64,000 nucleotides of DNA from Celeribacter naphthalenivorans. GTDB lineage: Bacteria; Pseudomonadota; Alphaproteobacteria; Rhodobacterales; Rhodobacteraceae. A model generated the notes under the pieces. That model did no database searches and was not told the origin of the DNA. It worked only from the letters and a program-made list of their open reading frames with translations. Below, piece after piece: positions 1-8,519 of the stretch. The translations under genes and the position numbers were made by a program. Location of the stretch: NCBI RefSeq assembly GCF_020524585.1, contig NZ_JAIVLK010000005.1, forward strand, positions 1 through 64,000, read 5' to 3'. Each line of letters begins with the position of its first letter. The first letter of the stretch is position 1.

Positions 1-164
1 AACCAATAAATACCGATAAGTAACAGATAGTTAAGCGCCTCCCCCGGGAGAATTTTGTCGTTTCAAATTGCCGAAACGCACACAGCCAAAATCAAAATCG
101 CATACATAGTGGCAGGCCGACGTGGCGGCACCTGATCGGGCATGGGACGAGACATTGTTCGCCA

Positions 165-670
165 TTGGTTCAAGAACAATGGTCGAGTGATATTACCTAC
201 ATCAGGACGCACGAAGGTTTCGCCTATCTCGCTGTGGTCATCGATCTGTTTTCGCGGCGCGTGTCGGGTGGACAGTTCACTCCCGCCAAACGTCTGAGCT
301 TGCTGTGCAGGCTCTTCTTATGGCGATCTGGCGGCGCAAACCGGCTCCGGGCTTGCTGGTGCATTCAGATCAAGGCGCTCAGTTCACAAGCCGCGAATGG
401 GCTGCGTTCCTAAGGGCTCACGGATTAGAACACTCGATGAGCCGTCGCGGAAACTGCCACGACAACGCTGTGGCCGAGAGCTTCTTTCAGCTGCTGAAAC
501 GGGAAAAAATCAGGCGGCGGACCTACCGAACCCGCGAAGGCGCGCGGCGCAATGTCTTTGAGTACATTGAGATATTCTACAACTCGAAGCGCAAGCACAC
601 GAACAACGGCATGCTGTCGCTCGTTGACTTCGAAGAAAGACAGCTCAAACTGGAAAAGGCAGGTGTCTAG
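165..670 (+). pseudogene. IS3-family transposase OrfB, frameshifted remnant
   Basis: DDE transposase (rve integrase core) of an IS3-family element. The first frame (165 to about 260) carries the first catalytic Asp in a WSSDITYIRT motif. The second frame (about 262-670) carries the second Asp in HSDQGAQFTS and the Glu in NAVAESFFQLLKRE. Reading across the two frames restores a normal OrfB if one base is missing near 260-266, so the gene is broken by a single-nucleotide indel. The N-terminal part and OrfA are missing to the left. A typical IS3-type right end (TGTCTAGGAAACTAGGGGCA) follows at about 664. The element is most likely dead. The family is clear; the exact IS is not. Confidence 0.8.
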
Positions 671-850
671 GAAACTAGGGGCACCTCACCTCAATGGAAC
701 ATTGCGCGGTGGTTTCCGCGGACGGAACCGAACCGCGTGAATCAGGCGCTGGAAGCTGTGTCGACGGCAAAATGGAAAAGAACTGTAAGCCGACCTGCAA
801 ACGGTCGTACTTTCAAGGAGGCCATGATGACACAAGTGCTTGAAAGTAAA

Positions 851-895
851 TGGAGGCGAGTACCGGAAACGAACCGGTGTACACGGATTTACAAT
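851..895 (-). repeat. 3' half of tRNA-Cys, island attachment-site remnant
   Basis: This stretch matches the 3' half of the intact tRNA-Cys at 19659-19703, from the CCA end through the T-arm to the anticodon, with two mismatches over 45 bp, and then diverges. It lies in the same orientation as the intact tRNA. It is what remains of the chromosomal 3' half after an element entered the 3' end of the tRNA gene. It marks the distal (left) end of the 18.8-kb genomic island. It cannot be a functional tRNA because the 5' half is absent. Confidence 0.85.
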
Positions 896-1248
896 TAGTT
901 TTAAATAAATATTATCAACGTTTTAAATTTTTTTGTGTAAATTTTTGTGTAACTTTCTGGGAGCCAATTTTGACATTTTTAGCCTGTGCGACGACCGCAG
1001 GCCTTCTAGGCCGGGGGAACCATCTGGAGCAACCTGCGCCATGGTGAAACGTTGTTCTCCCATTTGATCGCATAGGTGTTCCGGAGTGTGAATTGGGCGG
1101 CGCCCGGCGTCTTCGGAGGTAGTGGCTACTCGGACCTTCCGTCTCTAATTCATTGACTTCATAGAGTGGGGCAGGGCGTTCGAATGTGCAAACGACGCCA
1201 CCGATTGTTGTCGCCGTGCCGTAAAGCACTGTGTGGTAGCTTTGCCGT
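896..1248. other. Island left end, no gene seen
   Basis: This is an AT-rich stretch followed by mixed sequence with no convincing reading frame. It begins just inside the island repeat and contains two 12-bp-spaced TTGTGTAA words (933-952, listed separately). The 3' part (from about 1200) runs into the IS3 orfA fragment on the minus strand. Confidence 0.5.
933..952 (+). promoter_or_regulatory. Putative integrase arm-type sites, left island end
   Basis: Two direct copies of TTGTGTAA (933-940 and 945-952) lie about 40 bp inside the left att repeat. Similar words (TGTATAAC and TGTGTAAC at 19577-19594) lie inside the other end. Tyrosine integrases bind short direct repeats flanking the core, so these are candidate arm sites. 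Inference from position and similarity only. Confidence 0.4.
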
Positions 1249-1358
1249 GGTTGAAGCTGATGCTTCGACGCGATCTCCTAGGTCGACTTGTCACCGCGCA
1301 GCGCTTCCAGCGCCACCTTGGCCTTAAACTGATCTGTAAAATTCCGGCGCTTTGCCAT
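1249..1358 (-). pseudogene. IS3-family OrfA 5' fragment
   Basis: On the minus strand from ATG 1358 the sequence reads MAKRRNFTDQFKAKVALEAL, then LRGDKST, a stop in place of a coding residue, and EIASKHQLQP. This is the helix-turn-helix start of an IS3-family OrfA. An in-frame TAG and loss of homology after about 36 codons show it is dead. The presumed IS end lies just upstream near 1395-1427. It belongs to a different IS3 subtype or copy from the OrfB remnant at 165-670, because it is on the opposite strand and is separated by the att repeat. Confidence 0.7.
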
Positions 1359-1472
1359 TCTCGTACCCCTTCAAAGGCTCGGGATACACCTTAGCTCACT
1401 GTCCGATTTCATGGGACCACTTCAAGGTATCTTCGGGGGTGTTGAGTAAACTCGCGTCCCTCGGAGCGTACA

Positions 1473-1623
1473 GTGGATGTAATAATTGAAGCTGGTTTGT
1501 GCCTTTTGGCGCGCCGCGCCGTCTTTCGCGTTCATTGCCGATAGATGCTCCGTCTCGAAGCGGTCAAAGCGTCGATTTTCTGCCTGTGTGTAAAGCATGT
1601 CCAGTTCTAGGTGCGGGCGCGTG
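1473..1623 (-). pseudogene. 3' fragment of a Rep/HUH-like gene (second copy)
   Basis: About 50 codons read on the minus strand match the C-terminus of the protein encoded at 12405-13202 (shared words RFDRFETEHLS and ARQKAQ, and the YYIH end), with about 80 percent nucleotide identity over 1458-1623 versus 12394-12559. The natural stop codon is lost and the 5' three quarters of the gene are absent. It lies in the same orientation as the intact copy, on the other side of the catabolic cluster. The divergence argues for two related elements rather than a recent duplication. Confidence 0.75.
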
Positions 1624-1765
1624 ACTACCCAAGAGCCAGCATCGAGTGCGGGCCTGATGGGGCTGATTGCGTGGTTTGCGCGGCGGATAGCTAAATCCTG
1701 TCCGTAGGAGTGTGGGAGCTAACTTGATGATGATTTGGTTTGAGTAAGGTGTGCTCTGATGTTGG

Positions 1766-1797
1766 TGAATTAATTAATTTTTAGTATAATAATTGCA
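1766..1797. promoter_or_regulatory. AT-rich dyad upstream of the first TetR gene
   Basis: AATTAATTAATT (1768-1779) followed by AATTGCA (1791-1797) precedes the TetR gene at 1849. The same words occur in the dyad at 7439-7464 in front of the ABC importer, so both may be operators of one of the two local TetR proteins. TetR genes usually autoregulate. Inference from sequence similarity. Confidence 0.4.
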
Positions 1798-1848
1798 TTT
1801 GATGTCGATGCGACCGTCTGACATAGTTTAAGAAACAAAGGTTGAGAT

Positions 1849-2523
1849 GTGTCTGAGATGTCAGAATTGAAAACGCGCCGCAGGCCGGGACGCCCGAAAG
1901 AGGGAGCCGAGTTGCGGGATGTCATTCTCGATAATGCGGAGCTGATTTTTTCAGAGGCCGGATTCAACGGTGCCAAGGTGCGGGACATTGCCTCACAAGC
2001 TGGCGTTAATCAGGCGCTGGTGCGCTATTATTTTGGCTCCAAACAAGACCTGTTTGACGAGGTCGTGCGCCGCCGCGGTTCCGCCATTTCTGGTGCTCGC
2101 CATGTGCTTTTGGATCAACTTCTGGCCGCTCAGGGTGCGCCTACTGTTGAAGTGATTGTCAGAAGTTATCTTAAACCACAATGGGATATGAAATATTCCG
2201 GCCCGAATGGCGCTGCGTTTGTTCGTCTTCAGGCCCGGTTGCATTCCGAGTTGGATGAACACGCACTCCATCTCCGCAGTGAGGTCTACGACGCCTCCGT
2301 TAAACGCTATATCGCCGCGCTCTGCGATGCGCTGCCAGAGATCCCGAAAAACGTCATCTCGCTCCGCATGGCTTTTCTCGTTGGCACCTACATGTTCATG
2401 CTCAATGATCTCGGGCGGCTCAATGACTTGACCGATGATCAGATCGGCGAGGTGGAGCAGGGGGATATGCTCGATCATCTGACGGTTTTCCTGTCCGCGG
2501 GTCTGCGGGCGCCGCTTCCCTAA
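1849..2523 (+). CDS. TetR-family transcriptional regulator
   Basis: A 224-residue TetR repressor. The N-terminal helix-turn-helix (residues about 17-63) contains the family pattern ILDNAELIFSEAGFNGAKVRDIASQAGVNQALVRYYF. The C-terminal ligand-binding domain is all-helical and resembles CecR/YbiH-like TetR proteins. A GTG start at 1849 or an ATG at 1858 are both possible; an AAAGG-like ribosome site fits the GTG. It sits directly upstream of the nicE-nicD-nicX-nicF genes on the same strand and probably controls them, sensing a pathway intermediate. It is related to the second TetR at 6639-7280 (similar layout and C-terminal VYDAS motif), so the two may be paralogues. The ligand cannot be told from sequence. 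Confidence 0.85.
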   Translation: MSEMSELKTRRRPGRPKEGAELRDVILDNAELIFSEAGFNGAKVRDIASQAGVNQALVRYYFGSKQDLFDEVVRRRGSAISGARHVLLDQLLAAQGAPTVEVIVRSYLKPQWDMKYSGPNGAAFVRLQARLHSELDEHALHLRSEVYDASVKRYIAALCDALPEIPKNVISLRMAFLVGTYMFMLNDLGRLNDLTDDQIGEVEQGDMLDHLTVFLSAGLRAPLP

Positions 2524-2565
2524 GCGGCTCCGGAATTAAAGTCTGTTCCGCGTGCGGGAGTAATT

Positions 2566-2606
2566 ATTCAGACTTGTAATTATACAGAATTAGAATTACC
2601 CCTTGA
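2566..2606 (+). promoter_or_regulatory. Promoter/operator region of the nicE-F operon
   Basis: This AT-rich region between the TetR gene and nicE holds TAATTATACAGAATTA (about 2577-2592), an imperfect dyad with TAATT/AATTA arms. It resembles the AATTA-rich dyads upstream of the TetR gene and the ABC importer. It probably contains both the operon promoter and the operator; the exact -10 and -35 are uncertain. Confidence 0.35.
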
Positions 2607-2633
2607 GAAAACGCACTCTCAAGGACGAGAATC

Positions 2634-3383
2634 ATGAAAAAATTTCGGATCGGGCAAATTGTTCCCAGCTCCAATGTCACCATGGAAACGGAAATCCCCG
2701 CGCTCCTGAAGGCACGCGAAGCCGTCGCGCCGGAACGTTTCACCTTTCACTCGGCCCGCATGCGGATGAAGCATGTGACGAAGGAAGAGCTTGAGAAGAT
2801 GGACGCCGACAGCGATCGTTGCGCATTGGAGCTTTCGGACGCCAAGGTCGATGTGATGGGCTACGCCTGTCTCGTGGCGATCATGTCCATGGGCAAGGGG
2901 TATCACTGTGTGTCCGGGCCGCGTCTTGCGGGTGTGGCTGCCGACAACGGTGGGCCCGCTCCGGTGGTGACCTCTGCTGGAGCTCTGATCGAGGGCATTC
3001 GCGCGCTCGGCGCCAAAAAAATCGCCCTCGTCGCCCCCTACATGAAACCGCTGACCGAAATGGTTGTGGAGTACATCCGTAACGAAGGCATCGAGGTGAG
3101 CGACTACATTGCCCTCGAAATTCAAGACAACCTCGACGTGGCTGCACACGATCCGATGAATCTACCGGAAATCGTCAAGGGTCTGAAAACCGACGATGTC
3201 GATGCCGTGGTTCTTTCTGCCTGCGTACAGATGCCTTCGCTTCCGGCTGTGCCGATGGCGGAGGCGGTCACAGGTAAGCCCGTCCTGACGGCGGCAATCG
3301 CAACGACGTGGCAGATGCTCAAAGAGCTTGATCTCGACACCCGTGTTCCGGGTGGCGGCACGCTCTTGTCCGGCGCATATTAA
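2634..3383 (+). CDS. nicE: Maleate cis-trans isomerase
   Basis: Converts maleate to fumarate, the last step of the 2,5-dihydroxypyridine (maleamate) pathway, feeding the TCA cycle. At 249 residues it is the usual length for the Asp/Glu racemase-like maleate isomerases. The two catalytic cysteines of that fold are present: Cys79 in GYACLVAIMS and Cys197 in VLSACVQMPS. A conserved N-terminal PSSNVTMETE segment is also present. It is the first gene of the catabolic operon; the TAAGGAG that ends it is the ribosome site of nicD. Arylmalonate decarboxylase-type relatives share the fold, but the neighbours make maleate isomerase by far the best call. Confidence 0.92.
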   Translation: MKKFRIGQIVPSSNVTMETEIPALLKAREAVAPERFTFHSARMRMKHVTKEELEKMDADSDRCALELSDAKVDVMGYACLVAIMSMGKGYHCVSGPRLAGVAADNGGPAPVVTSAGALIEGIRALGAKKIALVAPYMKPLTEMVVEYIRNEGIEVSDYIALEIQDNLDVAAHDPMNLPEIVKGLKTDDVDAVVLSACVQMPSLPAVPMAEAVTGKPVLTAAIATTWQMLKELDLDTRVPGGGTLLSGAY

Positions 3384-3394
3384 GGAGAAAGTTG

Positions 3395-4171
3395 ATGGCC
3401 TTCGGATACAACATTCACGCCAACGGCATTCGCAATCATCTGATCCGCTATGAGGGCAAGGGCCCTCAGATGCTCCTGATTCCCGGCATCACGTCTCCGG
3501 CGATCACATGGGGCTTTGTCGCCGAACGACTCGCCAAAGCGTTCGACGTCCACGTTCTTGACGTGCGCGGACGCGGTCTCAGTGAGACGGGGGATCTGGA
3601 TTACACGCTGGATGCCATGGCCGCCGACGCCGTGGCGATTGCGGAGCAAATGGATCAGCCTATCGTCCTCGGTCACTCCATGGGGGCACGCACGGCGATC
3701 CGTGCCGTGACGACCAAGCCAGAGATGTTCAAGGGTGCCATTCTGGTCGATCCGCCGGTCTCCGGCCCGAACCGTCGTGCATACCCTTCGGCATGGCCAT
3801 GGTACGGCGACTCGATCAAGATGGCTGTGAAAGGTTGTTCGGCAGAGGACATGAAAGCCTACTGCCCGACCTGGACTGAGGAACAACGCGCCCTTCGCGC
3901 CGAATGGCTTCACACCTGTCACTGGGGCGCGATCCGCGCCGCCTATGACGGCTTTCACACCGATGACATCCACGCAGACGTTCCCAAAATCACAGTACCG
4001 ACGCGTCTCGTGATTGCGGGCGGCGCACCTGTCATCCAGGCGGAAGATGAGGCTGAACTCAAAGAGCTTTTGCCATCCATGGAAGTCCGCACCGTCGACG
4101 GCGCAGGGCACATGATCCCATGGGATGACCTCGAGGGCTTCCTCTGCGCCGTCATGGATTTCTCCGCCTGA
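3395..4171 (+). CDS. nicD: N-formylmaleamate deformylase (alpha/beta hydrolase)
   Basis: Hydrolyses N-formylmaleamate to maleamate and formate. A 258-residue alpha/beta hydrolase with nucleophile Ser95 in GHSMGART, Asp119 in LVDPP and His239 in GAGHMIPW. The spacing 95/119/239 equals the published Pseudomonas putida NicD triad (101/125/245) shifted by six, strong support for true NicD. The ATG at 3395 follows AAGGAG at 3382-3387; a TTG three bases earlier is less likely. Co-transcribed between nicE and nicX. Confidence 0.92.
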   Translation: MAFGYNIHANGIRNHLIRYEGKGPQMLLIPGITSPAITWGFVAERLAKAFDVHVLDVRGRGLSETGDLDYTLDAMAADAVAIAEQMDQPIVLGHSMGARTAIRAVTTKPEMFKGAILVDPPVSGPNRRAYPSAWPWYGDSIKMAVKGCSAEDMKAYCPTWTEEQRALRAEWLHTCHWGAIRAAYDGFHTDDIHADVPKITVPTRLVIAGGAPVIQAEDEAELKELLPSMEVRTVDGAGHMIPWDDLEGFLCAVMDFSA

Positions 4172-4218
4172 AATTACGGCTGAGGCCAAACAAGCATAAA
4201 TCAACAGGGAATACAGAT

Positions 4219-5250
4219 ATGGATCATGCAAGTTTCACGGAAATCTGTCTGCATCAGCTGAAAATGTCAGGTGTGCAAAAAGACGAACGCCTCATCGTTC
4301 TCACGCAAGGCAATGAACGCCTCGATTATGCCGATGCGTTTATGGCCGCAGGTCGGATGCTCGGTGCGAACATGTATCACATGCGCCTGCCTGCGCCTGC
4401 CGTCATTGGCGAGTGGGCTGTGGGTCAGACCGGTCTCGCGGCGATGCCGGATGCGGTCGAAGCGCTGAAAAACTGCGACATGCTGATCGACTGTATTTTT
4501 CTTCTGTTCTCGCCGGAGCAATTCGCGATTCAGGCCGCCGGCACGCGTATCCTCACTGCCGTTGAGCCGCCCGAACTTCTGGCACGGCTGCTGCCGACGC
4601 AGGAGATCAAGGAAAAGGTGACCATCGCGGGCGAGATGCTCAGCAAGGCTAAGGTCATGCGCATCACCTCGCCCCACGGCACTGATGTGACCTATAAGCT
4701 CAACACCTACCCGACGGTGACAGAATATGCCTGCACTGATGAGCCGGGGCGCTGGGATCACTGGCCGTCGGGCTTTGTCTTTACGGGTGGCGACGACGAC
4801 GGCGTTGATGGTCAGATTGTGGTCGCTCCGGGCGATGTGCTTTTGCCGCAGAACACCTATGTGAACACCCCGATCACCTACACGATCGAGAAGGGCTGGA
4901 TCACCGATATGCGCGGCGGTCTCGATACGGAACTGGTGAAATCCTACATGGATGCCTTCAACGATCCGCGCGGGCTCGGCATGAGCCATGTTGGCTGGGG
5001 CATGAACCCGAACGCCAGATGGCACAACATGGTGCCGGGTGCTTTCCCGGGCGGCATGGGCATGGAACCGCGTAGCTTCTATGGCAACGTGATGTTCTCC
5101 ACGGGGCCGAACAATGAATTGGGCGGCCCGAACGATACCGCCTGTCACCTCGACATCCCGATGCGTAATTGTTCGCTCTTCCTTGATGACGAAGCCATCG
5201 TGATCGACGGCGATATCGTGGTGAAAGAGATTCAGATGGAGCGCGGCTGA
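4219..5250 (+). CDS. nicX: 2,5-dihydroxypyridine 5,6-dioxygenase
   Basis: An extradiol-type non-haem Fe(II) dioxygenase that opens 2,5-dihydroxypyridine to N-formylmaleamate. It is 343 residues long. The iron ligands are His257 (GMSHVGWGMN), His310 and Asp312 (ACHLDIPM). Their spacing matches the known NicX ligands (265/318/320) exactly. The protein belongs to the leucyl-aminopeptidase-like (M29-type) fold. The ATG lies 47 bp after nicD. This is the key ring-opening enzyme and defines the cluster as a 2,5-dihydroxypyridine route. Confidence 0.95.
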   Translation: MDHASFTEICLHQLKMSGVQKDERLIVLTQGNERLDYADAFMAAGRMLGANMYHMRLPAPAVIGEWAVGQTGLAAMPDAVEALKNCDMLIDCIFLLFSPEQFAIQAAGTRILTAVEPPELLARLLPTQEIKEKVTIAGEMLSKAKVMRITSPHGTDVTYKLNTYPTVTEYACTDEPGRWDHWPSGFVFTGGDDDGVDGQIVVAPGDVLLPQNTYVNTPITYTIEKGWITDMRGGLDTELVKSYMDAFNDPRGLGMSHVGWGMNPNARWHNMVPGAFPGGMGMEPRSFYGNVMFSTGPNNELGGPNDTACHLDIPMRNCSLFLDDEAIVIDGDIVVKEIQMERG

Positions 5251-5335
5251 GGCTTCCCCGGTCTCAAGCGCATCCGGGGCGGCCTGTTCCTTACCTCTTT
5301 GTGGTCGCCCCATTTTTATTTCAAAGGAGCACAGC

Positions 5336-5956
5336 ATGTCTCAGTCAGACACCTATAAGGCCGCGGGCTTTGGCGTCTCCGTGCCGCGTGGCGCGCGTCC
5401 CGGCATTGTGGTCGTGGATTTCTCATACGGGTTCACCGATCTGCTATACCCCACGGCCTCTGATGCTGTTGCGCAGATGGCAAAGACCAAAGAGATTTGC
5501 GATGTGGCCCGCGCCAAAGGGTTTCCGGTGATCTTCACCACAATCGCCTATCACCCCGGTGAGTTGGACAAACTGCCCTGGCTCAAAAAAGCCACCGGCA
5601 TGCGGGCACTGATCGAGGGCACGCGGCTTGTCGAAATTGACGCCGCGACGGGTATTCAACCCGAGGACGCGATTGTCACGAAAAAGGGGGCATCATCCTT
5701 CTTTGGGTCGACGTTGAATGCGCTTCTGACCGGTGCCGGAGTTGATACGGTTGTCGTGACCGGTGCGACGACGTCTGGCTGCGTTCGGGCAACCGTCGTC
5801 GACGCCGTTCAATCGGGGTACAACGTCTTGGTGCCTCGTGATTGCTGCGCCGACCGGGCGGAGGCTCCGCATACGGCGAACCTCTACGACATGGATCAGA
5901 AATACGCGGATGTCACAGACGCGGCTGATATTCTGAGTTGGCTCAAAAGTCTTTGA
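5336..5956 (+). CDS. nicF: Maleamate amidohydrolase (isochorismatase family)
   Basis: Deamidates maleamate to maleate and ammonia. A 206-residue cysteine hydrolase of the isochorismatase-like fold, with Asp28 (VVVDFSYGFTD), Lys117 (VTKKGASSFFGS) and nucleophile Cys149 (TTSGCVRATVVDA). The cis-peptide-like GATTSGC motif is typical. It follows nicX by 85 bp and has a clear AAAGGAG ribosome site. Its place beside nicD, nicX and nicE separates it from nicotinamidase-type relatives. Confidence 0.92.
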   Translation: MSQSDTYKAAGFGVSVPRGARPGIVVVDFSYGFTDLLYPTASDAVAQMAKTKEICDVARAKGFPVIFTTIAYHPGELDKLPWLKKATGMRALIEGTRLVEIDAATGIQPEDAIVTKKGASSFFGSTLNALLTGAGVDTVVVTGATTSGCVRATVVDAVQSGYNVLVPRDCCADRAEAPHTANLYDMDQKYADVTDAADILSWLKSL

Positions 5957-6023
5957 TCTCACTTCGGAGCTGCGAAATGAATGGGGAAGGCGATGGTCTT
6001 CCCTTTTTGCATAGGAGAAAGCG

Positions 6024-6632
6024 ATGTTTTACCTGACGAAAGACAGGTCCGGTCTGCCACAAGACCCATTCGCCGCAATTGTGTCGCCGCGTCCAATCGC
6101 ATGGATTTCGACTCGAGGAGCGACGGGCGCCACGAACCTCGCGCCGTATTCGTTTTTCAACGCCGTGGCCTACACTCCGCCGCAGGTGATCGTCTCCTCC
6201 ATCGGTGGCAAACCGGATCGCGAAAAGGGCAAGGACAGTTACAGCCACATCGTCGAGACTGGCGTGTTTTGTATCAATATTGCAGGATTTGAAGATCGCG
6301 AGGCGCTTAATGCCTCGTCGGCCGGATATCCGGCGGATCAGAGCGAGTTCGAGGCGCTGGGGCTGAAGGCGGCGGAGTGCGAAACGATCGACTGTCCGCG
6401 ACTGGCGGAGGCTCCGGCGGCGTTGGAATGTCGGATTACACAGACGATTGATCTGGAAGGCGAAGGCAATTTGATGATCCTTGCTCGCGTGGAGGCGATC
6501 CATTTGCGCAATGACTGCCTGAGTGAAAAGGGGCGGTTCGATGTCTTGCGTTATAGGCCTCTTACGCGGCTCGGCTATCAGGATTTTGCTAGCATCGGCA
6601 CGTTGTTCCAGATGCGGCGTCCGAAGCTCTGA
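6024..6632 (+). CDS. Flavin reductase-like FMN-binding protein
   Basis: A 202-residue protein of the flavin reductase/DIM6-NTAB split-barrel family, with the SPRPIAWIST and NLAPYSFFNAVAYTPP motifs that line the FMN site. Such proteins reduce FMN with NAD(P)H or act as stand-alone flavoproteins. It is the last gene of the nicE-to-F operon, before the convergent TetR gene. The neighbouring NicC-like enzyme is a single-component FAD hydroxylase and should not need it, so its role here is open: it could serve another hydroxylase encoded elsewhere. Confidence 0.8.
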   Translation: MFYLTKDRSGLPQDPFAAIVSPRPIAWISTRGATGATNLAPYSFFNAVAYTPPQVIVSSIGGKPDREKGKDSYSHIVETGVFCINIAGFEDREALNASSAGYPADQSEFEALGLKAAECETIDCPRLAEAPAALECRITQTIDLEGEGNLMILARVEAIHLRNDCLSEKGRFDVLRYRPLTRLGYQDFASIGTLFQMRRPKL

Positions 6633-6638
6633 GCGGGA

Positions 6639-7280
6639 TCAGGTTGCCAGAAATCCACCCACCGAAAAGGCGACCGTCGTTTCCAAAAGATCATCGGTTG
6701 CATCCTCCGACATGGCTAGTTCCTTGAGACGGTTCGTGTCGGAGAACGCATAGAGATAAGCGCCGACCATCAGAGACATTTTCTGGTAGATCAGTTTTTC
6801 CGGTTGCTCCGGAAGCAAAGCCACGAGCGCCTCTACATAGGCGCGGGTCGAGGCGTCATACACCTCTCGGCGCAATGAAAAGGACAGGGGCTCCGGCTCC
6901 ATGTGCAGTCGTCCATGCAGTCGTAAGAATGCACGTCCCTGATTGGTGTGACGCAGATCGGAAGAGGGCTGGAGAAAGGAGCGAACCAGCGTTTCTAGGG
7001 ACAGGTTGTCGCCCTTTTGCAGCATGTCCAGCTGTTGCATCCTTTGCTCGGCAATTTCGAGGCCGCGACGTGTGAAGACTTCGCGAAACAGGTTCTCCTT
7101 GTTTTTGAAATAATATGCCGTCATCGCGGAGGTGACGTCGGCGGCGTCGGCGACCTGACGCAGTGTCGTGCCGGAATAGCCCTGTTCAGCGAACAGAATC
7201 TCTGCCTTGTCGAGGATTTTGTCGGCCAGATTTCTCTGGCCTTCCGGTCGTCCGACGCGCTTTTGTTTCGTGTGTGCCAT
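6639..7280 (-). CDS. TetR-family transcriptional regulator
   Basis: A 213-residue TetR protein transcribed leftward, divergent from the ABC importer genes. The N-terminal helix-turn-helix runs about 18-62 (ILDKAEILFAEQGYSGTTLR, then QVADAADVTSAMTAYYF). The C-terminal domain shares LHSEL/LHMEP-region and VYDAS features with the TetR at 1849-2523. It probably represses the importer-nicC operon and itself through the dyad at 7439-7462. The stop codon lies 6 bp from the flavin reductase stop (convergent genes). Confidence 0.85.
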   Translation of the reverse strand: MAHTKQKRVGRPEGQRNLADKILDKAEILFAEQGYSGTTLRQVADAADVTSAMTAYYFKNKENLFREVFTRRGLEIAEQRMQQLDMLQKGDNLSLETLVRSFLQPSSDLRHTNQGRAFLRLHGRLHMEPEPLSFSLRREVYDASTRAYVEALVALLPEQPEKLIYQKMSLMVGAYLYAFSDTNRLKELAMSEDATDDLLETTVAFSVGGFLAT

Positions 7281-7438
7281 GCAGAGTCGTTATCCCGTTC
7301 GTGCCATTTGGGCAATGCTGCGCGATAGGTCTCTTTCAATCGGCTCAAAGACTGATCAAATCAACGCGTCCAATGCTTTATAATGTATCTCATTTATAAT
7401 GATGGGTTTGGTTTTTCCATAAAAATGAGCATGATGAA

Positions 7439-7462
7439 AATTAATTACTTGATTAATTAATT
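7439..7462. promoter_or_regulatory. Perfect AATTAATTA inverted repeat, probable TetR operator
   Basis: AATTAATTA (7439-7447), a 6-bp spacer and TAATTAATT (7454-7462) form a perfect 9-bp-arm inverted repeat in the divergent region between the TetR gene (start 7280) and the ABC substrate-binding gene (start 7513). Position and symmetry fit a TetR operator controlling both directions. Confidence 0.5.
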
Positions 7463-7512
7463 GCAGCGATCTTATGGTCATCGCATAAGCACAAACAACA
7501 GGGAAACGCCCA

Positions 7513-8514
7513 ATGAAACGCTCTATTCTTGGCGGTCTGACTGCGACCGCCTTGGCCTGCCTCTCTGCGCAGGTCGTTGCCCAAGATATGCCCGAAGTCA
7601 CCCTTCAGGCTGTCGCGGGAAGTCTCGGCGGTGTGCCGATGATGATCATCGAAGGCGAGGGCCTCGATGAAAAGCACGGCTTTGACGGTACGTTCGAATA
7701 TCTGCCCCACGAAGGCATTTTTCAAAACTTCCTGATCGGCAATGCCGATGTGTCGATGGACAACGACCTGCTCGGGGTGGCCTTCGCCCGCGAGGAAGGG
7801 TTTGACATCACCTCCTTTTATCCGGTCGGAAACCTCTATCTCGGTATCGTTGTGCCGGGCGGGTCCGCGGCACAGACGCCCGAGGATTTGAAAGGCAAAA
7901 AGGTTGGCCATTTCGGCGCGGACAGTGGCACCACCATGTTCATCCGCCTGATTGTCGAAGAAATGTACGGCTTTGACGTGCTCGAAGAATATGACCTGTC
8001 CCAAGTCGGGCCGGCGGCGCTTGTGTCGCTGCTCAAGGAAGGCGAGGTTGACGCAATTTTCGACTTCGAAAGTTTCGTCTCCGAGGCGATTGTAGCCACC
8101 GATGGGCGTTACCTGCTTCAGGCCTATTCCGATTACGCCGATTTCAATGGTGGATTTGCGCCATGGATCACCAATATGGTGGCGCATGGGGATTGGCTGA
8201 AAGACAACCCGGACCTGGCCTACGGTGTCCGCGATGCCTATGACGAAGCCGTCGCTCTGCTCGAAGAGACCAATTACGAGATTCTGCGCAAACCCTATAT
8301 TCGCGAAAAACTCGGGATCACCAGCGATGCCGTGCTTGACGTGCTGATCGAGAACGGTGCCTCCCACAACTACTTTACCACCGATTGGTCCGAGGACAAA
8401 CGCGCGGCCGCGATGGAGTTTCTGGGCAAGTTGGCCGAGGACGGTGACGTGCTGACCAATGTGCCTGATGGCATGATGGTCTCGCTTGAAGACTATGTCG
8501 GGCCTCGGCCGTAA
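7513..8514 (+). CDS. ABC importer periplasmic substrate-binding protein (NMT1/SsuA-like)
   Basis: A 333-residue secreted binding protein. The signal peptide is residues 1-24 (MKRSILGGLTATALACLSAQ, cleavage near VVAQ-DM). The mature part has the NMT1/ThiY-like layout (MMIIEGEGLDEKHGF, then LKGKKVGHFGADSG). This family binds small planar nitrogenous or sulfonated molecules such as pyrimidine precursors, aromatic acids and taurine. Located first in the importer-nicC operon, it most likely captures a pyridine carboxylate such as 6-hydroxynicotinate or nicotinate. The substrate is inference from context. Confidence 0.85.
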   Translation: MKRSILGGLTATALACLSAQVVAQDMPEVTLQAVAGSLGGVPMMIIEGEGLDEKHGFDGTFEYLPHEGIFQNFLIGNADVSMDNDLLGVAFAREEGFDITSFYPVGNLYLGIVVPGGSAAQTPEDLKGKKVGHFGADSGTTMFIRLIVEEMYGFDVLEEYDLSQVGPAALVSLLKEGEVDAIFDFESFVSEAIVATDGRYLLQAYSDYADFNGGFAPWITNMVAHGDWLKDNPDLAYGVRDAYDEAVALLEETNYEILRKPYIREKLGITSDAVLDVLIENGASHNYFTTDWSEDKRAAAMEFLGKLAEDGDVLTNVPDGMMVSLEDYVGPRP

Positions 8515-8519
8515 TCTGG

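Noticed and set aside
1-690. Intact IS element
   Set aside because: The OrfB frame is shifted near 262, OrfA and the left end are missing, so it is only a remnant.
915-1229. Possible 104-residue leftward gene at the island left end
   Set aside because: No family signal, overlaps the AT-rich att flank and the decayed IS fragment, and lacks a convincing ribosome site.
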